From Pseudomonas tritici (lineage in GTDB: Bacteria > Pseudomonadota > Gammaproteobacteria > Pseudomonadales > Pseudomonadaceae), in assembly GCF_014268275.3 (NCBI RefSeq), contig NZ_CP077084.1, forward strand, positions 558,001-622,000: a DNA stretch of 64,000 nt. Reading direction: 5' to 3'. Made by a program: the position numbers and the translations under genes. Under the pieces are notes generated by a model. The model saw only the letters and a program-made list of their open reading frames with translations. It had not been told where the DNA came from and searched no databases. Each line of letters opens with the position of its first letter. The stretch's first letter is position 1. This document shows, piece after piece, positions 57,896 to 64,000 of this stretch.

Positions 57896-57978
57896 TTCGC
57901 GAGCAAGCCCGCTCCCACATTCGACCGCGTTGTTTCAGGATGAGCGCGGTCAAGTGTGGGAGCGGGCTTGCTCGCGAA
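57896..57978. repeat. REP doublet in reversed arrangement
   Basis: TTCGCGAGCAAGCCCGCTCC is outermost and CCCACA innermost, the opposite of the other doublets here; the centre adds GACCGCG/CGCGGTC. Confidence 0.9.
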
Positions 57979-58008
57979 GAGGCCAGTCAGAACACCCCAA
58001 AATCCAGA

Positions 58009-58443
58009 TCAGAACTTATCGAGGGTCTTGAACTTGGTCTCGCGCACCACTTCCTTCGGCTTGTACGCGCAATACCCAGGCCGTGGCCCGATCTTCGGGT
58101 GATTGCGGCAAGTATCCGGGCGCTTGTCATAAATAGTGCAGAAGCGCGTCTTACGATCCAGGTACAGGCAATCGTTGTTGCTCATGCGCTGTAGAGTAAA
58201 AATTTCTGACTTGGAATTGAAACGCTCGACGATGCCTTCCTTCTGCAAGCGCTTGGCGATGTTCTTTGGCGGGTCGCCGCGCTCGAACTCATCGACGATG
58301 CCGATGCGGATCAGGTCCTTGATCTTCACTTCGACCGGCAGCGTGCAGCAGCTGGACACGCAACCACCGCACATGTGCGCGGAATATTTCTGCCACGTTT
58401 CAAGACGGTCGAGTTCCGCGGCGGCGATCAGTTGAGGCTTCAT
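58009..58443 (-). CDS. YkgJ-family cysteine-cluster protein
   Basis: 144 residues with two cysteine groups: CGGCVSSCC near the N-terminus and CLY..C..C..C in the C-terminal half, typical of UPF0153/YkgJ proteins thought to bind zinc or an iron-sulfur cluster. Function unknown. Start at ATG 58443. Confidence 0.88.
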   Translation of the reverse strand: MKPQLIAAAELDRLETWQKYSAHMCGGCVSSCCTLPVEVKIKDLIRIGIVDEFERGDPPKNIAKRLQKEGIVERFNSKSEIFTLQRMSNNDCLYLDRKTRFCTIYDKRPDTCRNHPKIGPRPGYCAYKPKEVVRETKFKTLDKF

Positions 58444-58683
58444 CAGGGTTCCAAAAGGTGGGGCTGTATCCGGGCGCGCGATGATACCGGGATTGGTGAT
58501 TTTTTGAACAATATTTTCCGGGTTTCTGCTGGAAGGCTTTTGGAACGTCAAAGCAGGCACGGCCCCTGCATCTAAATCCTGTATAGGTGAATGCGTTAAA
58601 AAACTGCCGAACCAGAGCGGCCGCCGTCTGTCAGACCGTCTAGGCTCTAGCAACTCCTTCTATCTCGCCCGAGGTCGCAATTG

Positions 58684-61134
58684 ATGTCTCAGGAACCACT
58701 TGCACGAGAAGCAGAGGTAGCCGCGTTTCGCGATGCCGTCTTGACCAAACTCACCTACGCGGTGGGCAAGGACCCGGATCACGCCTTCGACCACGACTGG
58801 TTCGAAGCCATTGCCCTGGCCGCACGCGACCAGATGGTCGACCACTGGATGGACCATACGCGGCGTATTTACCGCAAAGGTCAAAAGCGCGTTTATTACC
58901 TTTCCCTGGAATTCCTCATCGGTCGTTTGCTGTACGACAGCCTGAGCAACCTTGGCGTGCTGGAGATCGCGCGCGAGGCACTCTCGGAGCTGGGCGTCGA
59001 CCTTGAGCGCATCCGCCTGCTGGAGCCCGATGCGGCGCTCGGCAACGGTGGCCTGGGCCGCCTGGCCGCGTGCTTTATGGAAAGCATGTCGACGTTGGGC
59101 ATTGCGGGTCACGGTTATGGCATTCGTTATGAGCACGGCCTGTTCCGCCAGGCGATTGTCGATGGCTGGCAACAGGAGCAAACCGAACGCTGGCTGGATT
59201 TCGGCAACCCATGGGAATTCGAACGGGCCGAAGTGATTTACCCGATCGGGTTTGGCGGCAGCGTCGAAACCCTGCCGGATGCTTCCGGCAAGCTGATCCA
59301 AGTGTGGACGCCGAGCGAAACCGTACGCGCGGTTGCCTACGACACCCCGGTGGTCGGCTGGCGCGGCGCGAGTGTCAATACCTTGCGCCTGTGGCGTGCT
59401 CGCGCAGTGGAAGACCTGCACCTGGAACGTTTCAACGCCGGCGACCACCTGGGCGCCGTCGCCGAAGTGGCCCGCGCCGAAAGCATCTCCCGGGTGCTTT
59501 ACCCCGCGGACAGCACCGAAGCGGGGCAGGAACTGCGCCTGCGCCAGGAATACTTCTTCGTCTCGGCCTCGCTGCAGGATTTGCTGCGTCGCCACAAGAA
59601 CATGCATGGCTCGGTGCTGAGCCTGGGCGAACACGCTGCGATCCAGCTCAACGACACTCACCCGTCCATCGCCGTGGCCGAGTTGATGCGCCAATTGGTC
59701 GACTTGCACGACATTCCGTGGGAAGCGGCGTGGGACGTCACCGTCGAAACCCTTTCCTACACCAACCACACCCTGTTGCCCGAAGCGCTGGAAACCTGGC
59801 CGGTTGGCTTGATGGAGCGCATGCTGCCGCGGCACATGCAGATCATCTACCTGATCAACGCCCAGCACATCGACTCGCTGCGCGCCAAGGGCGTCCACGA
59901 TTTCGACGTATTGCGCGCCGTATCGCTGATTGAAGAAGACAACGGCCGCCGTGTGCGCATGGGCAACCTGGCATTCCTCGGCTCCCACAGCGTCAACGGT
60001 GTGTCGGGTTTGCACACCCAGTTGATGCGCAACACGGTGTTCTCTGAGCTGCACAAGCTGTACCCGGAGCGCATCAACAACAAAACCAACGGCATCACCT
60101 TCCGCCGCTGGCTGTATCAGGCCAACCCGAAACTCACGTCGATGCTCGTGGACGCACTGGGCCCGGACATTCTCGACAACATGGAAACGCGCCTGGGCGA
60201 GCTGGAAACCTTCGCCGAGAAGCAGACCTTCCGCAAAGCCTTCGCCGATCAGCGCCTGCACAGTAAGCGCGCATTGGCGGACATCATTCACGAACGGCTG
60301 GGGATCGCGATCAACCCGGCGGCGATGTTCGATGTGCAGGTCAAGCGAATTCACGAATACAAGCGCCAATTGCTGAACCTGCTGCACACGGTGGCGTTGT
60401 ACCAGGCCATCCGTGCCGAACCGGGCACCGACTGGGTGCCGCGTGTGAAGATCTTCGCGGGTAAAGCGGCGGCGAGTTATCACCAGGCCAAGTTGATCAT
60501 CAAGTTGACCAACGACATCGCGCGCACCGTTAACAACGACCCGACCGTGCGCGGTCTGCTCAAGGTGGTGTTCCTGCCCAACTACAACGTCAGCCTGGCG
60601 GAAAGCATCATCCCGGCGGCGGACTTGTCGGAGCAGATCTCCACGGCCGGCTTTGAAGCCTCGGGCACCAGCAACATGAAGTTCGGTCTCAACGGTGCGT
60701 TGACCATCGGCACCATGGACGGCGCGAACGTGGAGATGCACGAGCGCGTCGGCGCCGATCACATGTTTATCTTCGGCCTCAGCGCGCAGCAGGTGGAGGC
60801 GCGCAAACACGCCGGTGAATTCAACGCCGGGCAGGACATTGCAGCGTCCCATCGCCTCAGCGATGTGCTGCAAGCGATTCGCGGCGGGGTGTTCTCGCCG
60901 GATGATCCGGGCCGGTATGTGGGGTTGATCGACGGGCTGATCGACTACGACCGCTTCCTGGTGTGTGCCGACTTCGATTCGTACTGGGAGGCCCAGGCGC
61001 GGGTCGAGGCGCATTGGCATGATTCCAAGGCGTGGTGGCGTTCGGCGGTGCTCAATACCGCGCGGATGGGGTGGTTCTCTTCGGACCGGACGATCCGCGA
61101 ATACGCCACTGAGATCTGGAAAGCGCTCGACTAA
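58684..61134 (+). CDS. glgP: GlgP, glycogen/starch phosphorylase
   Basis: 816 residues, GT35. PLP-binding K666 in SGTSNMKFGLNGALTIGT, and N-terminal LSLEFLIGR and ALGNGGLGRLAACF motifs. Releases glucose-1-phosphate from glycogen. Start ATG 58684 rather than the TTG one codon earlier. No other glg genes are adjacent. Confidence 0.96.
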   Translation: MSQEPLAREAEVAAFRDAVLTKLTYAVGKDPDHAFDHDWFEAIALAARDQMVDHWMDHTRRIYRKGQKRVYYLSLEFLIGRLLYDSLSNLGVLEIAREALSELGVDLERIRLLEPDAALGNGGLGRLAACFMESMSTLGIAGHGYGIRYEHGLFRQAIVDGWQQEQTERWLDFGNPWEFERAEVIYPIGFGGSVETLPDASGKLIQVWTPSETVRAVAYDTPVVGWRGASVNTLRLWRARAVEDLHLERFNAGDHLGAVAEVARAESISRVLYPADSTEAGQELRLRQEYFFVSASLQDLLRRHKNMHGSVLSLGEHAAIQLNDTHPSIAVAELMRQLVDLHDIPWEAAWDVTVETLSYTNHTLLPEALETWPVGLMERMLPRHMQIIYLINAQHIDSLRAKGVHDFDVLRAVSLIEEDNGRRVRMGNLAFLGSHSVNGVSGLHTQLMRNTVFSELHKLYPERINNKTNGITFRRWLYQANPKLTSMLVDALGPDILDNMETRLGELETFAEKQTFRKAFADQRLHSKRALADIIHERLGIAINPAAMFDVQVKRIHEYKRQLLNLLHTVALYQAIRAEPGTDWVPRVKIFAGKAAASYHQAKLIIKLTNDIARTVNNDPTVRGLLKVVFLPNYNVSLAESIIPAADLSEQISTAGFEASGTSNMKFGLNGALTIGTMDGANVEMHERVGADHMFIFGLSAQQVEARKHAGEFNAGQDIAASHRLSDVLQAIRGGVFSPDDPGRYVGLIDGLIDYDRFLVCADFDSYWEAQARVEAHWHDSKAWWRSAVLNTARMGWFSSDRTIREYATEIWKALD

Positions 61135-61152
61135 ACACGGCTGATCCCAAGG

Positions 61153-61242
61153 TGTGGGAGGGGGCTTGCCCCCGATAGCAGAGTGTCAGTTTGCAGATAT
61201 GTCGACTGGTGCACCGCTATCGGGGGCAAGCCCCCTCCCACA
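61153..61242. repeat. REP doublet after glgP
   Basis: Arms TGTGGGAGGGGGCTTGCCCC and the inverse ending CCCCCTCCCACA; a GGGGG variant. Confidence 0.92.
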
Positions 61243-61293
61243 TTGGGCCCGCGTCGATATACTGAGCGCCGGTTTGCCTAGGGAATATCGACA

Positions 61294-64000
61294 ATGCAAT
61301 GGATTTTCATGCTGATTGGCCTTGCGCTCGGCTGGACGCTTGACGAGTCGTTCAGTGACGCGGGCATCGGTGCGCTGTTGGGGCTCGGCATTGGCCAGGC
61401 GATTCGCCTGGCGAAGCTGTCGGCCCAAGCGGACCAGCAGGCGCGTCAGTTGGAAACCACGCAAAAGTCGCTGATAGCGCTGGGTGAGCGCCTGCGGCAG
61501 TTGGAAGTGCCCGCGCCGACGAGCAGTGTCATCGTCGAAACACCCGTCCCTGAGCCGATAACTGTCACTAAAGCGCCCGAGCTTGTTTGGGAGCTGCCTG
61601 CCGACATCGCACCTGTTGCCATGGTCACCGAACCGAGCCAGCCGCTGCCGGCCGACGTTTGGACGCCTGCCCCAACTCCGCGCCCTCAAGCACCTGCGAT
61701 TCCTCGTGGCCCCAACTTGATCGAACGCGCCATCAGCGGCGCACGCAATTGGCTGTTTGGCGGCAATACCGTGCTGCGGGTTGGCGTGGTGTTGCTGTTT
61801 CTCGGCCTGGCCTTCCTGCTGCGTTACGCCACCGAAGGCATGGTGGTGCCGATCGAGGTGCGTTACGCCGGGGTTGCCGCTGCGGCGTTAGGCTTACTGG
61901 GCCTGGGCTGGTGGCTGCGGCTGCGTAACAGCAACTACGGCTTGATGTTGCAAGGCACCGGGATCGCAGTGTTGTACCTGACGGTGTTTGCTGCGATGCG
62001 TTTGCATCCGTTGATAGACCCGAGTGCGGCGCTGGGCTTGCTGGTGGCCGTCACGGTGTTTTCGGCGATCCTGGCAATCACCCAGGATGCCTTGGGGCTG
62101 GCCTGTGCGGCGGCGCTCGGCGGCTTTGCGGCGCCTATCCTCACGTCTACCGGTGCCGGCAACCATGTGGCGCTGTTCAGCTATTTTGCCCTGCTGAATG
62201 CAGGCATCCTCGCCATCGCCTGGTTCAAGGCCTGGCGTTTGCTCAACCTGATCGGCTTTGTCGGCACCTTTGGTATCGGCTTCGCCTGGGGTCTGCGCTC
62301 CTACACGCCGGAATTGCTGTGGAGCACCGAGCCGTTCCTGATTCTGTTTTTCCTGATGTACCTGACCATCGGCCTATTGTTCGCCCGGCGCAAACTGCTG
62401 GAGATGAGCGACGCGCCCGAGGATGACAGCCGTGGCGCGCTGCTGCGCTGGTCGGCGGCCAAGGGTGATTATGTCGACGGCAGCATGTTGTTCGGTCCGC
62501 CGCTGGTAGGTTTTGGCTTGCAGTTCGCGCTGGTGCAGCACGTGGAATTCGCCGCCGCGTTCAGCGCGTTGGGCTTGGGCGTCATCTACATGGGGTTGGC
62601 CCGGCTGCTGAGCGGCGGGCGCGCCTTGCTGTTGGCGGAGACCTGCCTGGCCCTGGGTGTGATCTTCGCCAGCCTGGCGATTCCCCTCGGGCTGGATGCA
62701 CGCTGGACGGCTGCGGCCTGGGCGGTGGAAGGCGCCGGAATCTTCTGGCTGGGCTTGCGTCAACAGCGACCACTGGCGCGAGCGTTCGGCTTGCTGCTGC
62801 AACTGGGCTCAGCGGTGGCATTCGTCAGTGAGTTGAGCGTTGGCGAGCACACCTTGCTGGACGGAGCGCCATTGGGTGCGCTGCTGCTGGGCGCGGCGTT
62901 GCTGTTCAGCTTTGATCAGTTGCGCAAGGCCTCTACCGAACAAGCGACGGATTGGGAGCGCAAAGGCCTGCCCGTGCTGGCGAGCCTTGGCTTGAGCTTT
63001 TTGTACCTGCTCGCACCCTTGCTGCTGAATACTCAAGGCACGGCTGTCAGTTGGGCAATCGCCGGTCTGGCGACGCTGTTTGTCGGCCTGCGCATTGGTT
63101 CGCGGACCTTCCTGTTCACTGCATTCGCCGTGCAGTTGCTGGGCGGCGCGTTGTTCCTGCTGCGCTTGCAGGGCGGTGACGGGGCGGCGGTATTCAATGC
63201 GGGCTGGAGTGGCTTGCTCACGGCTTCGCTGATCGGCCTGGCGTTGATTGGCGGCATGCTCCTGGCGGCGCGCGATGAGATGGTGCGCGGCGATGTACGG
63301 CTGTTACGTGGCTTGTCGGTGGTTCTGCTGGCGGGTCTTATCCTGATTAATCTCGCGGTGCTGTTCGTCTTGCCTTGGGAGAGCGCGAGCGGCGTATGGG
63401 CGGCCAGCGGTTTGTTGGTCATCTGGCTGAGCCTGTACCTGCAACAGCGCGTCAGCTTTGTGTTCGGCTTGTTGCTGCAACTGATCGGCGGCGGCTCGTT
63501 CCTGTTGGCAGTGCCGGAGTTGCTCGGCCCGTTGACCCGTGAGGGGCTGCGTCCGTTGGCCCATAGCGGTTTCTGGACGCCGATGGTGCTGGGCCTGGCG
63601 GCACTGGTCGGCGCCTGGCGCTTGCAGCGCGAACCCCACGCGCCGGTGTTTGCCGTGTTGAAATTGCAACGCCTGTCCGACTTGCTGCTGGTGTGGGGCA
63701 CGGCTTGGTGGACGCTGGCATTGGTCGGCGAAGTGTTGCGGTTTATCCCGCAAGAGCTGCAGGGCCCGTTCCTGCTCGGCACCGCAGCAGTCAGCGTGGC
63801 GATCTGGGCGTTTCTGTCCGAGCGGCTGCGCTGGGCGTCGCTGGGCATGCTCTGCACCCTGTTGATGCCGGCGGCCGGTGTGGTGTTGCTGGTGTCTGCG
63901 CATAACTATTACCACCCGGCGGCGCAGTACGGTTGGCTGGCTTGGTTGGCGGTGTTTGTGGTGCATTTCATCTCGCTGCGGCGTTTGGCGGCGGTGGTTC
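61294..64000 (+). CDS. DUF2339 polytopic membrane protein (partial)
   Basis: Opens at ATG 61294 (MQWIFMLIGLALGWTLDES) and runs without a stop to the window end, about 902 codons. An N-terminal membrane segment and coiled coil are followed by a Pro/Ala-rich linker and then a very long series of membrane helices, as in DUF2339 proteins. Role unknown. The C-terminus is outside. Confidence 0.88.
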   Translation, partial: MQWIFMLIGLALGWTLDESFSDAGIGALLGLGIGQAIRLAKLSAQADQQARQLETTQKSLIALGERLRQLEVPAPTSSVIVETPVPEPITVTKAPELVWELPADIAPVAMVTEPSQPLPADVWTPAPTPRPQAPAIPRGPNLIERAISGARNWLFGGNTVLRVGVVLLFLGLAFLLRYATEGMVVPIEVRYAGVAAAALGLLGLGWWLRLRNSNYGLMLQGTGIAVLYLTVFAAMRLHPLIDPSAALGLLVAVTVFSAILAITQDALGLACAAALGGFAAPILTSTGAGNHVALFSYFALLNAGILAIAWFKAWRLLNLIGFVGTFGIGFAWGLRSYTPELLWSTEPFLILFFLMYLTIGLLFARRKLLEMSDAPEDDSRGALLRWSAAKGDYVDGSMLFGPPLVGFGLQFALVQHVEFAAAFSALGLGVIYMGLARLLSGGRALLLAETCLALGVIFASLAIPLGLDARWTAAAWAVEGAGIFWLGLRQQRPLARAFGLLLQLGSAVAFVSELSVGEHTLLDGAPLGALLLGAALLFSFDQLRKASTEQATDWERKGLPVLASLGLSFLYLLAPLLLNTQGTAVSWAIAGLATLFVGLRIGSRTFLFTAFAVQLLGGALFLLRLQGGDGAAVFNAGWSGLLTASLIGLALIGGMLLAARDEMVRGDVRLLRGLSVVLLAGLILINLAVLFVLPWESASGVWAASGLLVIWLSLYLQQRVSFVFGLLLQLIGGGSFLLAVPELLGPLTREGLRPLAHSGFWTPMVLGLAALVGAWRLQREPHAPVFAVLKLQRLSDLLLVWGTAWWTLALVGEVLRFIPQELQGPFLLGTAAVSVAIWAFLSERLRWASLGMLCTLLMPAAGVVLLVSAHNYYHPAAQYGWLAWLAVFVVHFISLRRLAAVV

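Overview
The window is chromosomal DNA of a Pseudomonas, most likely a member of the P. fluorescens group. The evidence is the GC-rich coding, the gene order yggX-mutY-asmA / hisBHAF / ctpA-envC-gpmI / grxC-secB / ntrBC / glnA-thiI-typA (familiar from Pseudomonas chromosomes, recalled rather than searched), and ten REP doublets of the TGTGGGAGC...GCTCCCACA type.

Layout. 1-62: start of a leftward gene cut by the window edge. 474-1790: OprD-family porin. 2295-15455: a complete Pel exopolysaccharide operon, pelX-pelA-B-C-D-E-F-G, preceded by two FleQ-like boxes and ended by a strong terminator. 15866-15941: tRNA-Thr(UGU). 16139-17749: a small lipoprotein and a solitary bcsQ/wssA-like ATPase that keeps a near-perfect FleQ box but is not followed by cellulose synthase genes. 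17991-22154: a leftward polar amino-acid ABC transporter plus a methyltransferase. 22710-28398: gabP, a hypothetical, an alpha/beta hydrolase, a BASS-type transporter and an ArnT-like glycosyltransferase. 28518-28593: tRNA-Phe. 28697-32240: yggX-mutY-asmA. 32565-34226: OFA-family MFS transporter. 34515-37560: hisB-hisH-DUF2164-hisA-hisF. 37627-39627: a binding protein overlapping, tail to tail, a Vps62/DUF946-like protein. 39691-44908: deacetylase, ctpA, envC and gpmI (leftward). 45060-47266: yibN-like, grxC, secB, trmL and a small membrane protein. 47267-49013: non-coding repeats and an IS110-family element inserted in a REP. 49044-54057: ntrC-ntrB, a periplasmic chorismate mutase and glnA (leftward). 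54390-64000: thiI, typA, ykgJ-like, glgP and a DUF2339 membrane protein running off the end.

How parts work together. PelX would supply UDP-GalNAc, PelF would polymerise it, PelD (with an intact c-di-GMP site), PelE and PelG form the inner-membrane machine, and PelA, PelB and PelC modify and export the polymer; FleQ-like operators upstream suggest c-di-GMP control of transcription as well. NtrB/NtrC, glnA with a sigma-54 promoter and NtrC-type site, and gabP with a sigma-54-like promoter form a nitrogen-control set.

The most striking non-coding signal is in the IS110-family element at 47766-49013. Its left end reads as a bridge RNA with two loops. Guide segments in one loop match the REP sequence on both sides of the insertion, and those in the other match the element's own ends, around a shared CT core. 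This gives a sequence-level explanation for insertion into a REP.
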